A DNA stretch of 64,000 nucleotides from a virus, in IMG/VR virus record IMGVR_UViG_3300030085_004825, positions 1 through 64,000 of that record; one strand, 5' to 3'. Under the pieces are notes generated by a model. That model searched no databases. It saw nothing but the letters and a program-made list of their open reading frames with translations, and was not told the origin of the DNA. The translations under genes and the position numbers were made by a program. This document shows positions 15,100 to 25,203 of this stretch, in pieces (the stretch's first letter is position 1; every line of letters starts with the position of its first letter).

Positions 15100-18000
15100 A
15101 TGGCTATAGAAATTTCTACTCTTCCTTCTACTCCTTATATATATCAAAACTTTGGCTCTGATACAAACAATATACCTTTTACCCAACCTAATAATCAACC
15201 ATTTTCAGGATCTAATAATATAGAATTTTATATTTTTGATCTTAACAATAATATACTATCTGAAAATTATAATTTTTCTGATTATTCCATTTTAAATGAA
15301 GGACAATTACCCTTAACTAATGTAATTTCTTCAATTTATGTAGATTTAGAAAAACAAATTGAAGATAGAGAATTACTTGATGGAGAGTATATAACATATT
15401 TTAATTTTTTTACTCCTAAAATAGGATCTTTTAATTCAAATTTATCTATTAAAGAAATTTCTGGGGATAGAAAAGAATTAGAATTTATATCCCCATTAGG
15501 AAATAATGAAGAAGTCACTAATTTTATAGGAGAAATAAATTCTTTTGATAATAGTAGTTTTCCTTATTTTTATTTAAATTTTGGAGAAAATAAACAAATT
15601 ATTGGTGTAAATTTAATTTCTAATGAAAATGGAAATTTTATAAAATTATATCAACCTCTTCCTGAAGAGTTTGACATTAATTCTAATTTTTGGGTTGTTA
15701 CCCCAATAACAGACCCTATAGCTTATAGTGTTAAAATAGAAAGTGAACCTTTTATTATTGATGAAACAGTAAAAATAAAAGGCCCTAATTTTAACTTAAA
15801 TATAAGAGATCAAGTTAATAATTCAACAAACAATTTATCATATCAAGATTTAATTCAAACTACTTTAACTAGTTCATACGATCAAGTTAACAATTTACTT
15901 CAAGCAAAAGAATTAAATGTAAATATAGATTATACTAATTTTTCCAATTTTACCCATTTTAGCTCAGCTAAAACTAGATTAGAAAATTTTTCTTACAAAG
16001 TTAACCTTATTGAAGAATATTCTTCTTCTCTTAACATATTAAGCAATACTACTGATACCGATACTTCAAGTAGTAAAGCAATATATGAAAGTAAAATAAA
16101 TAACATCATTAAAAATTTTGATGGATATGATCGTTTTTTATACTATGGTAGTAGTTCTTTTTCTTGGCCTAAAACAACACTTACTAAACCTTATCAACTA
16201 GCTAGTAGTGATAGTAATGAGGTTAAAAATTGGTTAGGAAATTTAAATGTTAATTCCCCTTTTTATGGAGGAATAATACTTTCTGCTTCTTTATTTGATG
16301 AAAAAAATGTTAATAGTTTATATTATTCTATCCCTGAATATTTAAGAAGTGATCCTAGTAATTCTCAATATGAATTATTTATTGATATGATTGCTCAACA
16401 TTTTGATAATATTTGGATTTATTATAGAGATGTTTCCCAAAAATATAATGCTGATAATCGTTTAAATCAAGGTATATCTAAAGATATAGTAGCTGATGCT
16501 ATTAAAGATTTTGGTATTAAACTATATCAAAATAATTTTTCTAATGAAGATTTATACACAGCATTTTTAGGGTTAACACCTAATGGAAATTTGTTTCCTT
16601 TCCCAAACATAACAGGATCATTACCCACCCCTACAGGATTTGAATATGTCAATAATTTAATATCTGCTTCTAATGATAGTATACCATTAGATGATGTAAA
16701 TAAGTCGTTATATAAACGAATATATCATAACATACCACATTTACTTAAAACTAAAGGTACTTTACCTGGCCTGCGTGCTCTTATAACTTCTTATGGTATT
16801 CCTGATACTATACTAAGAATAAATGAGTTTGGGGGTAAAGATAAAATTAATGTAAATGATTGGGATCATTGGCAAAGAGAATTTAATTATGCTTTTTCAA
16901 CAACAGGGAGCAACTTTATTTCTTCTTCATGGGATTGCCATGACCATTTCCCACCAGCGTTTGGAGGAGGAGCTAATGGTATTAATAACCAAATAATGTT
17001 TAGGTTTAAAACTAATGGTTTACCTACATCTAATATTCCCCGATCTCAAAGTTTATGGCATGTAAGTGGAAGTGGGTTTGGAGAAACTGCTATAACTTTA
17101 AGATATGAAGGTACAGCTTATGATAGTGCTTCATATAGTGGATCAATTAAAGATCCTTTTTGTGAGTATGCTTATTTAGATTTTTACCCTGACTTAGTAC
17201 ATTCATCATCAATTTCAGCTAGTATATATCTACCGTTTTTTGATGGTGATTGGTGGTCTGTAGCAGCAAGTAGAGATGATAGTACTTCTAAAAATTTTAC
17301 ACTTAGAGCTGCTAATAAATTATATAAAGGAGGTGATAATAATACAAAAATTGGTTTTATATCCTCTTCAATAATTAATCACTCAAACCCAATTGATGGT
17401 TGGAGACGTAAAAACTCAATAAGCTACTTCCCAGCCTCTTCTAGTATTTTAACTAATTACTTCCCTTTTTCAGGTTCATACCAAGAAATTAGATATTACG
17501 CTCCACCTATAACTGAAAGTGTATTTAGGGATTATACGATGAATCCTCATTCAATTGAAGGGAATACTACAAACTCATCTCCTAGTGATTTAACTTTTAG
17601 AGCTTCTTTAGGAGGAGAATTACATACAAGTTCTCTTTCTATCCATCCTAAAATAACAGGTTCATGGATAACAACTCAATCTTTTAGTGGAAGTGGAGAA
17701 GGATTTAGTAACTTTAATTTTAATGTTACCCCAACATTTTTACCTAATACTGAATTTATATTTTTTGATCAACCTATAGCAGGTATAAAAAATACAATTG
17801 GGGATAAAATTAGAATTGAAAATGATACACTCCCTGAGGGTAACACTTTATCTTCTTTTACTTCTTTATCTCAAACAACAAATATATCTCAAAGCTATAC
17901 TCCTAATATAAACTATTTAGAAGTAGCATTTTCACCACAAAATGAAATAAATGAAGACATAATAAATCAAATTGGATTCTTTGATATTGGAGAATACATT

Positions 18001-21000
18001 GGTGATCCAAGACAAAGATCTTCATCTGCTACTTCATATCCTGATTTAGATAATTTAAGAGATGATTATTTTGAAAAATATACTAAAAATTATAATTTAA
18101 AAGATTTTATACGTTTAATAAAATTTTTTGATAATTCATTATTTAAAATGATTAAAGATTTTGTACCTGCTCGTACAAGTCTTGCTTCTGGTGTAGTTAT
18201 AAAACAACATTTACTTGAAAGAAATAAATACCCACAACCACAAGTATCTTTTGAAAACCAAATCCATACAGGATCAATTGATATGGTTGAAATTTCTGGA
18301 GGTGCCGCTGGAGTATTTAACACATTTAATGGGCTAAATACTTCCCCTTATGGAATATCAGGAACAGGCCCAAATAATAAATACTTTTTAACCCAAAGTT
18401 GGGATGAAAATATATTAACTATTTCAGGATCTGCAGTAAAAACTTATTCTAATCAAGATGAATTTTATGATGGAATATTTAGTGGTTCTAATTTAACAGT
18501 TACAACCCAAAGTTTACAATCCCCATATCCTATAAACAATAAAGCTTTTAGCTATAACCAAGTACATTATTATGGTAGTCAAAGTGCCCAAATAACAGCT
18601 TTTAATGAAGGTTTAATTTTTGAAGATTTATTTTTAAATAATGTTACTTCTCCTCAAGATGGAGAAATATTATTTTTTAATGAAACTCCTACTCTAGCTC
18701 TCTTTAGAAAAACTAAATATTTAAAAATAGCTAAAGTTGATTGTAATGGAGTAGATAATACTTTAGTTTTAGGAAATGTAAATAAAGTTTTTGTTTTTTT
18801 ACCATTTTACAATACCTATATTCCTTATTCTTTAGAAATCCAAAATGAACAACAAAACTATTATCTATACCAACTTACAGAACCATCATTTTTTGTACCT
18901 TATGCAGATAACCAACAAGTTTTTCCTAACCAAACATTAAACTATTCTATTAGCGCTAGTACTACTCATTCTTTTGGGCTTAGCCCAGGAGGACAACTTC
19001 TCCCAGCTACAGAATATGATACAGTAATAGGTAATACTATTAATTATTTTGATGCTTTTGGTGGAGATTATACTTTTGAAAATACCCCAAATACTCCTCT
19101 ATATATTTCAGCTTCATTTTTATTTAGTGGAACTGGAGCATTAACTGCTTCAATATCAAGATTAATAGTTGAAAATGGGTTATCTAGTTTTCAACCAATT
19201 ACCTCTTCAGCAATATCGTCTCCTGGGAGTATTCAAATGAGTACTACATATTATGCTCTTAATGGAGATAGTTTGTATCTTACAGCTAAAGGAGCATCTT
19301 CTGCTACTTTTCGTACTGGATCTTTATTTATAACCCAAAGTAGACCTATAAGTACTTCAAGTTGTTACCCAATAATTGTTGAACCTTATATTACAGATGC
19401 AAATTTTTATAATAGTGATTTCAATTCATTAATTAATAATGTTGATTCTTATAAACTAAGTACTATTTTTCAAGATGTAGATTACACAACTAACATTTTA
19501 ACCCCCTCTAATTTTGATTTAATAATATCAGGTAGTGCTCTTAAAGCTCCTGTACAAGACTCTAACTATTCTTCTAAAGCATATACAAATATAAGATATA
19601 ATGGCTCTAAAACCACTTCTAGATTTTTAAATACTTGGTCTTCCAGAGATATAGGTACTTATGGAAAACTTCCCGCTGTAGAAAGTGATAAAGTTTATGT
19701 AGCTTATGGAGACATGGAAGGTGGGTGGCCACCTGAAAGAATGAATGCTTCTTCTTTTGGTATTAGATATTTAATTGATGAAGATGGAGATGTAGTTATA
19801 CCTAATGTTTCTGAAAATTCTTTACAAACAGTAAGAGGAACTTTTCAAACAGGAGAAAGATTTAGAATTAGTTCTAAAACAGAAGGATTTGGAGACCCTG
19901 AATGGGAATATAGAAAAATTATTAGGAGTGGAAATACTATACAACCTATTTTATATACCCAAATAGGAAAACAACCAGGTGCTTTATGGACTTCTTCTAT
20001 CCAATTAGTAGATATACAAGCTATTTCTGGTAGTGCAACTGCTAATTATCAAAATAATGGTAGTATTGGTACAATAAATACTCAATTCCAAAGAGATAGA
20101 TTAATACTCCAAAGCAGCCCATTTAATGACTCTCTCATTGGTATCAATGGAACAGCTACAGGTATCCCTACTACTTTTGGTTATTATGAAATTACATCTG
20201 GGATTCTTAGTGAAAATATTACATTAAATTTTAACATTAACCAATTAAATCTTAAATTCCACAAACCAAATGCTAATGAATATGTGTTTGCTACTACATT
20301 CCAACTTGGGGTAATTTTAAAAAGAAACGACGATACTATAGATGTGTACCAAGAAGAAATTAATACCATAATTATCTTCCCAGATAATGTTACCACAGGT
20401 CAAGTAAATAATATTTCTTTTCAAGTCCCTGCTTCTATTTTATCTGTAAATGATAGAATATCTTTTGAGATCGTTGCAGATATGCTCCCAGAAATCGTAC
20501 CTAATAACATTGCCCCATTACTTTCAATAGAAGGTGGAAACTATTCTATTACCCAAACCCCATTACCTACTTTACCTATCCTAGCAGGAAATAATGCTAT
20601 ATGGGGTTATTATGATAAAACAAATTACCCATATGTAATAACTTCTTCTGATGCTGTATCTGAATCATTAGGTGCACTTTATGGGGATTCTAATGCTAAA
20701 CAAATAGATATTCCTGAATCAGGATTTAACCCTATAACCTACCCTTGGTCAATAGAATATGGGGATGAATTTAGATTTGAAGGAAATGAAGACTTTTCAT
20801 ATACTGTTGGTCCTATTTTTGGACCTAATGAAACTGTATTTACTTACCCATACCAAGAAATAACAGCATCAAGAGTTTCACCAACAGGTTCAATTGAAGT
20901 CCATTTTAATAGAAATCTACCTATAAGTGCTAGCATAGATGTTTTTAATCTTGATCATTTTCTTATTAGAAGATACACAGATGATGCTTCAAGAATGATA

Positions 21001-21126
21001 TTTGAAGGATTTAAACCTTTAAACTCACAAGGCCCATATATTCTTACCCCTGAATACGCCTCAGACAAACTAAATAAATCAATTGACGAATATATTTCAG
21101 ATCTTACACAAAAAGGTTTGCTTTAG
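15100..21126 (+). CDS. giant baseplate wedge/fibre-connector protein (gp7/P2 gpI-like)
   Basis: This 2008-residue protein is the largest here. At residues about 538-575 it has a segment with NIPHLLKTKGTLPGLRALI and SYGIPDTI, the KGT-x-x-GLR-x-LI pattern typical of P2 gpI-type tail proteins, which correspond to T4 gp7 in the wedge. The order gp25, gp6, then this gene fits W-J-I. Around residues 640-800 lies a lectin-like beta region with DWWSVAASRDDSTSKNF, followed by more Ser/Gly-rich beta segments. It is about twice the length of T4 gp7, so wedge and fibre-like functions may be fused. A role in the baseplate is well supported, the exact assignment less so. Confidence 0.75.
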   Translation: MAIEISTLPSTPYIYQNFGSDTNNIPFTQPNNQPFSGSNNIEFYIFDLNNNILSENYNFSDYSILNEGQLPLTNVISSIYVDLEKQIEDRELLDGEYITYFNFFTPKIGSFNSNLSIKEISGDRKELEFISPLGNNEEVTNFIGEINSFDNSSFPYFYLNFGENKQIIGVNLISNENGNFIKLYQPLPEEFDINSNFWVVTPITDPIAYSVKIESEPFIIDETVKIKGPNFNLNIRDQVNNSTNNLSYQDLIQTTLTSSYDQVNNLLQAKELNVNIDYTNFSNFTHFSSAKTRLENFSYKVNLIEEYSSSLNILSNTTDTDTSSSKAIYESKINNIIKNFDGYDRFLYYGSSSFSWPKTTLTKPYQLASSDSNEVKNWLGNLNVNSPFYGGIILSASLFDEKNVNSLYYSIPEYLRSDPSNSQYELFIDMIAQHFDNIWIYYRDVSQKYNADNRLNQGISKDIVADAIKDFGIKLYQNNFSNEDLYTAFLGLTPNGNLFPFPNITGSLPTPTGFEYVNNLISASNDSIPLDDVNKSLYKRIYHNIPHLLKTKGTLPGLRALITSYGIPDTILRINEFGGKDKINVNDWDHWQREFNYAFSTTGSNFISSSWDCHDHFPPAFGGGANGINNQIMFRFKTNGLPTSNIPRSQSLWHVSGSGFGETAITLRYEGTAYDSASYSGSIKDPFCEYAYLDFYPDLVHSSSISASIYLPFFDGDWWSVAASRDDSTSKNFTLRAANKLYKGGDNNTKIGFISSSIINHSNPIDGWRRKNSISYFPASSSILTNYFPFSGSYQEIRYYAPPITESVFRDYTMNPHSIEGNTTNSSPSDLTFRASLGGELHTSSLSIHPKITGSWITTQSFSGSGEGFSNFNFNVTPTFLPNTEFIFFDQPIAGIKNTIGDKIRIENDTLPEGNTLSSFTSLSQTTNISQSYTPNINYLEVAFSPQNEINEDIINQIGFFDIGEYIGDPRQRSSSATSYPDLDNLRDDYFEKYTKNYNLKDFIRLIKFFDNSLFKMIKDFVPARTSLASGVVIKQHLLERNKYPQPQVSFENQIHTGSIDMVEISGGAAGVFNTFNGLNTSPYGISGTGPNNKYFLTQSWDENILTISGSAVKTYSNQDEFYDGIFSGSNLTVTTQSLQSPYPINNKAFSYNQVHYYGSQSAQITAFNEGLIFEDLFLNNVTSPQDGEILFFNETPTLALFRKTKYLKIAKVDCNGVDNTLVLGNVNKVFVFLPFYNTYIPYSLEIQNEQQNYYLYQLTEPSFFVPYADNQQVFPNQTLNYSISASTTHSFGLSPGGQLLPATEYDTVIGNTINYFDAFGGDYTFENTPNTPLYISASFLFSGTGALTASISRLIVENGLSSFQPITSSAISSPGSIQMSTTYYALNGDSLYLTAKGASSATFRTGSLFITQSRPISTSSCYPIIVEPYITDANFYNSDFNSLINNVDSYKLSTIFQDVDYTTNILTPSNFDLIISGSALKAPVQDSNYSSKAYTNIRYNGSKTTSRFLNTWSSRDIGTYGKLPAVESDKVYVAYGDMEGGWPPERMNASSFGIRYLIDEDGDVVIPNVSENSLQTVRGTFQTGERFRISSKTEGFGDPEWEYRKIIRSGNTIQPILYTQIGKQPGALWTSSIQLVDIQAISGSATANYQNNGSIGTINTQFQRDRLILQSSPFNDSLIGINGTATGIPTTFGYYEITSGILSENITLNFNINQLNLKFHKPNANEYVFATTFQLGVILKRNDDTIDVYQEEINTIIIFPDNVTTGQVNNISFQVPASILSVNDRISFEIVADMLPEIVPNNIAPLLSIEGGNYSITQTPLPTLPILAGNNAIWGYYDKTNYPYVITSSDAVSESLGALYGDSNAKQIDIPESGFNPITYPWSIEYGDEFRFEGNEDFSYTVGPIFGPNETVFTYPYQEITASRVSPTGSIEVHFNRNLPISASIDVFNLDHFLIRRYTDDASRMIFEGFKPLNSQGPYILTPEYASDKLNKSIDEYISDLTQKGLL

Positions 21127-21129
21127 TAA

Positions 21130-21138
21130 TATTTATTA
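21130..21138 (+). promoter_or_regulatory. late-promoter motif variant TATTTATTA
   Basis: TATTTATTA, with its first base 36 bases before the ATG at 21166. It is the most distant copy and differs in one base. Confidence 0.3.
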
Positions 21139-21165
21139 ATATAATATATAACTTAAAAATAAAAA

Positions 21166-21843
21166 ATGGGATATTTAAATAACCAAGTCATAACAGTTGA
21201 CGCTATATTAACCCGAAAAGGTAGAGAATTATTAGCTAAAAATGATGGTTCTTTTCAAATTACACAATTTGCTTTAGCAGATGATGAAATAGACTATACT
21301 CTATATAACCCAACACACCCTTCAGGATCTACATTTTATGGGGAAGCAATTGAAAATATGCCTTTATTAGAAGCATTCCCAGTTGAAACTCAAATCATGA
21401 AATATAAATTAGCTACTTTACCTCGGGGAACAGCTAAATTACCTGTTCTTGATTTAGGTTATGCTGCTATTACTTTAAAACAAGGTTCTTCATTAGCTAT
21501 TACACCTCAAACATTAAATTACTTAGGCGCAGATCAATCTTTTGAAACAAGTGGTTATTCTTGCACAATTTCTGATGCTAGATTATTAAGTACTTTTACA
21601 GGAACAGGAATATCTCAACAAACATCAACTAACAATGTGTTGCCAACTTCAACAACAACTTTAGGAACAGATGTTTCAACTACAATACTTGGTACTCAAA
21701 TTAATTTAAGAGCAACTACTATAAATACTCTATTTGGTTCTAATAGTTCATTATCTGCTACATTAACTTTTGTAGGTATAGATAGTGGAGCTCGTTTAAC
21801 TATACCTTTAACAATAACTAAAATAAACCCATCAACCGTTTAA
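21166..21843 (+). CDS. conserved virion structural protein, 225 aa
   Basis: This 225-residue protein opens with VDAILTRKGRELLAKNDGSF and ITQFALADDEIDYTLYNP, a pattern I associate with structural proteins of marine T4-like phages. The C-terminal half is Thr/Ser-rich beta sequence. There is no enzyme motif. It is the first of three tail-type genes after the giant wedge gene. Confidence 0.75.
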   Translation: MGYLNNQVITVDAILTRKGRELLAKNDGSFQITQFALADDEIDYTLYNPTHPSGSTFYGEAIENMPLLEAFPVETQIMKYKLATLPRGTAKLPVLDLGYAAITLKQGSSLAITPQTLNYLGADQSFETSGYSCTISDARLLSTFTGTGISQQTSTNNVLPTSTTTLGTDVSTTILGTQINLRATTINTLFGSNSSLSATLTFVGIDSGARLTIPLTITKINPSTV

Positions 21844-21853
21844 ACTATAAAAA

Positions 21854-22867
21854 ATGGCATTTAAATCTCTTGACCCACAAGATTTTGTAGTAAGTAGTGA
21901 TTCTATTACTTCTACTTTATGGTCAAACAATCTTCCTACATTAACACAATTTTTTACCTCTTCTACTCAAGCAGCAGCTTCTTCTGGTGATTATTATTTA
22001 AAAATCTATAATACCTCATCTGCAGATCAAGAATCACAATTTGAAGTAGTTTATGCTGATGCTTTAGGTAAAGGAAGTGAATTATATAATAGTATTGTGC
22101 CTAATAATTCACCTACAAAAACTATGTATGGGCAATATAGATCTCTTATTTTAGAAGATGAAAACGCTAGTTTTACCTTTGGAACAGATAATAATAGTCT
22201 TACCTCAGATAATTTTTGGGTAATTTCAGTAGATAGAACTAGATATAAACAATCTCTTTTTCCTGGATCTTTAAATTTAACTTTATCAGGGTCAGGAGGT
22301 CAAGAAATTTTACAATTAACAGATGATTCTAAAGATATTTTAGTTAATAGATTTTTAGGAAGTTCTAGATATTATCAATTAATATCTGGGTCAAATGGAA
22401 CAGCAGGTAGCCTAGCAGAAAGTGGGTATGTAGCAGGATCAGGCTCTTATGGTTTAGTATTCCCAGATTTAGGAACAATAATTTTAAACCCTCATGCTTT
22501 ATCCCAATCTATTAATCTTAACCCTTCTCGTTCAATTAATTCTCCTGGTTTAAATAATAAAAGTTTATTTGAGTCTATTAATTTAGGTTCTTCTTTTACT
22601 CTTAACTCCCAAGAAACAGTTACTTCAGATTATGTATTTGTTAGAGCCCGAAATAGTGAATTTAACTATTCAGAAAACCCTTCATTTATATCTGGATCAA
22701 CAGGTGAAGTTATATATGAAGATTTTATAAATCAACCTCAAGTATATGTCACAACAATTGGAATGTATAATAATTCAAATGAGTTATTAGCTGTAGCTAA
22801 ACTATCAAGACCTTTATTAAAAGATTTTACTAAAGAATCTTTAGTTAGAGTTAAATTAGATTTTTAA
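21854..22867 (+). CDS. virion structural protein, paralogue A
   Basis: This 337-residue protein is rich in Ser, Thr, Asn and Leu. Its end (FNYSENPSFISGS, then VTTIGMYNNSNELLAVAKLS, then VRVKLDF) closely matches the end of the following gene, so the two are paralogues with diverged N-terminal halves. Both are probably tail or baseplate surface components that share an attachment domain. The gene is 10 bases after its predecessor. Confidence 0.75.
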   Translation: MAFKSLDPQDFVVSSDSITSTLWSNNLPTLTQFFTSSTQAAASSGDYYLKIYNTSSADQESQFEVVYADALGKGSELYNSIVPNNSPTKTMYGQYRSLILEDENASFTFGTDNNSLTSDNFWVISVDRTRYKQSLFPGSLNLTLSGSGGQEILQLTDDSKDILVNRFLGSSRYYQLISGSNGTAGSLAESGYVAGSGSYGLVFPDLGTIILNPHALSQSINLNPSRSINSPGLNNKSLFESINLGSSFTLNSQETVTSDYVFVRARNSEFNYSENPSFISGSTGEVIYEDFINQPQVYVTTIGMYNNSNELLAVAKLSRPLLKDFTKESLVRVKLDF

Positions 22868-22872
22868 AATGA

Positions 22873-23793
22873 ATGAGTATTTACAAACCTTTTATAACAT
22901 CAGATATTGTTACTTCACCATTTGAAGTAAATAAATCTTTTACTTTTAAAGGTAATTCTGAACTTACCGCTTCTAATGTTTCAATAGATAGATTTATAGG
23001 CCGAAACCGAGCATTTGTTTCTGGTTCCCACACTACAGGATTAATTACAACTCAATACGAAAGATTAGTATATGACTCTATAAAAACATTATACTATTCT
23101 AATTTTTTAGAAAACCCATCTGGTTCTTCTGTAAGCACTGCTTCTTTTAATATTGATGGAACTATAACAGGTCTTGCCTCTACACCAAATTATTATAACT
23201 ATTTATCTACTACTTTAACCCAATCTAGATATTTCCCTACAGGACCTTCTCAACAAATATTAGTTTTTTCTATTCCTTCTAATTTATATGGTGAGTATAT
23301 TAAACCTGGATCTTTTATTTTAGAATGTAATGATGATGCTTTAAGCTGGGAAACAGACGCTACCATAACTGATGATAATAATGGTAATTTACTTTCAGCT
23401 AGTATTAATGTAGGTAATATAATTTATGAACATGGCATGGTGATATTAACTCAACAAGAGTGGGGGGTTAATGCTAATGATTTAGAAAACATGTATGATG
23501 GATTAAATATAACTTGCTCATTTACAAGTGCAACTATTATCCATGAATCACAATATAAATGTACGTTACGTCAAAATGAATTTAATTTTTCCCAAAACCC
23601 AACCCTTATTTCGGGTAGTTCTTTAGATGGTACTTTATACAATTTTGCTACAAGCTCATATTTTACTCCATATGTGACCACTGTAGGAATGTATAATAAT
23701 GCTAAAGAGTTAATTGCGGTAGCAAAATTAGCCCAACCCCTCCCAATTTCTCAAGTTACAGACACATCAATTCTTGTTAACTTAGACTTATAA
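22873..23793 (+). CDS. virion structural protein, paralogue B
   Basis: This 306-residue protein shares its C-terminal domain with the preceding gene: FNFSQNPTLISGS, VTTVGMYNNAKELIAVAKL and LVNLDL. The N-terminal part differs. I take the ATG at 22873; an ATG four bases earlier is in another frame. A structural role in the tail is likely. Confidence 0.75.
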   Translation: MSIYKPFITSDIVTSPFEVNKSFTFKGNSELTASNVSIDRFIGRNRAFVSGSHTTGLITTQYERLVYDSIKTLYYSNFLENPSGSSVSTASFNIDGTITGLASTPNYYNYLSTTLTQSRYFPTGPSQQILVFSIPSNLYGEYIKPGSFILECNDDALSWETDATITDDNNGNLLSASINVGNIIYEHGMVILTQQEWGVNANDLENMYDGLNITCSFTSATIIHESQYKCTLRQNEFNFSQNPTLISGSSLDGTLYNFATSSYFTPYVTTVGMYNNAKELIAVAKLAQPLPISQVTDTSILVNLDL

Positions 23794-23797
23794 AATC

Positions 23798-24247
23798 ATG
23801 AACTGGACATACAATAAAAAACAAATTGAGGATCTTTCTCATTTTCCTGAAAAAACCTTTGGATTTATTTATAAAATAACCCATACACCTACTAATAAAT
23901 CTTATATTGGTAAAAAAGTATTATTCCATAATCGCAAAGTTAAATTAACCAAAAAAGATTTAGCCTTATATGAGGGAATAGTAGGCCGTAAACCAGGTTA
24001 TAAAATAGCAACCAAAGAATCTGACTGGAAAACCTATTGGGGATCTAATAAACCTTTAAATGAACTCTTAAAATCAGAACCTAAAGAAAATTTTACTAAA
24101 GAAATATTAAAATTTGCCTCTACAAAAAAATTATTAACATATTATGAAACACAAGTTTTATTTGTTTATAGAGTTTTAGAAGAACCTGAAATGTATTATA
24201 ATGATAACATTTTAGGTAAATTTTTTAGAAAAGATTTTGAATTGTAA
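23798..24247 (+). CDS. GIY-YIG nuclease-like protein
   Basis: This 149-residue protein has a GIY-YIG core: FGFIYKITHTPTNKSYIGKK at residues 21-40, in which the GIY element is FIY and the second element is YIG. A WKTYWGSN stretch follows, and a probable catalytic glutamate lies in YYETQ (E117). GIY-YIG enzymes cut DNA, and in T4-like phages they include free-standing Seg homing endonucleases. This one may be mobile or a fixed nuclease. It sits between structural genes and primase. A small hairpin overlaps its stop codon. Confidence 0.8.
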   Translation: MNWTYNKKQIEDLSHFPEKTFGFIYKITHTPTNKSYIGKKVLFHNRKVKLTKKDLALYEGIVGRKPGYKIATKESDWKTYWGSNKPLNELLKSEPKENFTKEILKFASTKKLLTYYETQVLFVYRVLEEPEMYYNDNILGKFFRKDFEL

Positions 24248-24265
24248 GATAAGTTTTATATCTTA
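24245..24265. repeat. inverted repeat before the primase gene
   Basis: TAAGATA and TATCTTA form a perfect 7-base stem around a 7-base loop. It overlaps the stop of the GIY-YIG gene and ends 5 bases before the primase ATG, so it could affect translation of primase. Confidence 0.45.
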
Positions 24266-24270
24266 TAAGT

Positions 24271-25203
24271 ATGGTAAATGAACTACTAGTTAATCTAGTA
24301 AATAAAGTTTTAGGTCGAGGAAAACGTACTGCAAGAGGTAATCAAGCTTATACTTGTCCTTTTTGTAATCACCACAAACCAAAATTAGAAGTTAACTTTA
24401 CTGAAAATAAAAAAGGAGTTAATTTATGGCAATGTTGGGTATGTGGTAAAAAAGGTAAAACTATAAAAAGTTTATTTAAGCAATTAAAAGTATCATCTGA
24501 TTATTATCAACAACTAGGTAAATTAGTAAAAAATGTATCTGATGAAAATTTTACCTCTATTAAGGTTGAACAATTAGAATTACCTAAAGAATTTAAAAAG
24601 TTTACAAATAATAAAAATGATATTATAGCTAAACATGCTTATTCTTATTTAAGAAAAAGAAACATAACAACACAAGATATTTTAAAATATAATATAGGAT
24701 ATTGTGACTATGGACGATATTCAAATATGATTATTATACCTTCATATGATAACAACGGTAAATTAAATTATTTTACCGCGAGATCTTTTGAAAAAAATCC
24801 TTACATAAAATACCGTAATCCTGATGCTTCACGTGATGTTATACCGTTTGAATTGTTTATTAATTGGGATTTACCTATTATATTATGTGAAGGACCTTTT
24901 GATGCTATGGCTATTAAACGTAATGTTATACCACTATTTGGTAAAAACATACAACCTAATTTAATGAAAAAATTAGTTGAATCTAAAGTAGAAAAAATTT
25001 ATATAGCTTTAGATAATGATGCTATAAAACAAGCTTTAAAATTTTGTGAACAACTTTTAAACGTAGGAAAAGAAGTTTATCTTGTAGAACTGCAAGGAAA
25101 AGACCCAAGTGAATTAGGTTTTAAAAATTTTACTAAACTAATACAAACCGTTACTCCATTAACTGAATATAGTTTTATGGAGAAAAAATTATCTCTTATA
25201 TGA
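24271..25203 (+). CDS. 61: DNA primase (gp61-like)
   Basis: This 310-residue protein has an N-terminal zinc-binding domain with C29/C32 (CPFC) and C55/C58 (CWVC), then a primase core with a TOPRIM domain: ILCEGPFDAMAI around E207 and YIALDNDA around D248/D250. The enzyme makes RNA primers for lagging-strand synthesis together with the replicative helicase. The length is near T4 gp61 (342). The downstream nuclease gene overlaps it by ATGA. Confidence 0.9.
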   Translation: MVNELLVNLVNKVLGRGKRTARGNQAYTCPFCNHHKPKLEVNFTENKKGVNLWQCWVCGKKGKTIKSLFKQLKVSSDYYQQLGKLVKNVSDENFTSIKVEQLELPKEFKKFTNNKNDIIAKHAYSYLRKRNITTQDILKYNIGYCDYGRYSNMIIIPSYDNNGKLNYFTARSFEKNPYIKYRNPDASRDVIPFELFINWDLPIILCEGPFDAMAIKRNVIPLFGKNIQPNLMKKLVESKVEKIYIALDNDAIKQALKFCEQLLNVGKEVYLVELQGKDPSELGFKNFTKLIQTVTPLTEYSFMEKKLSLI

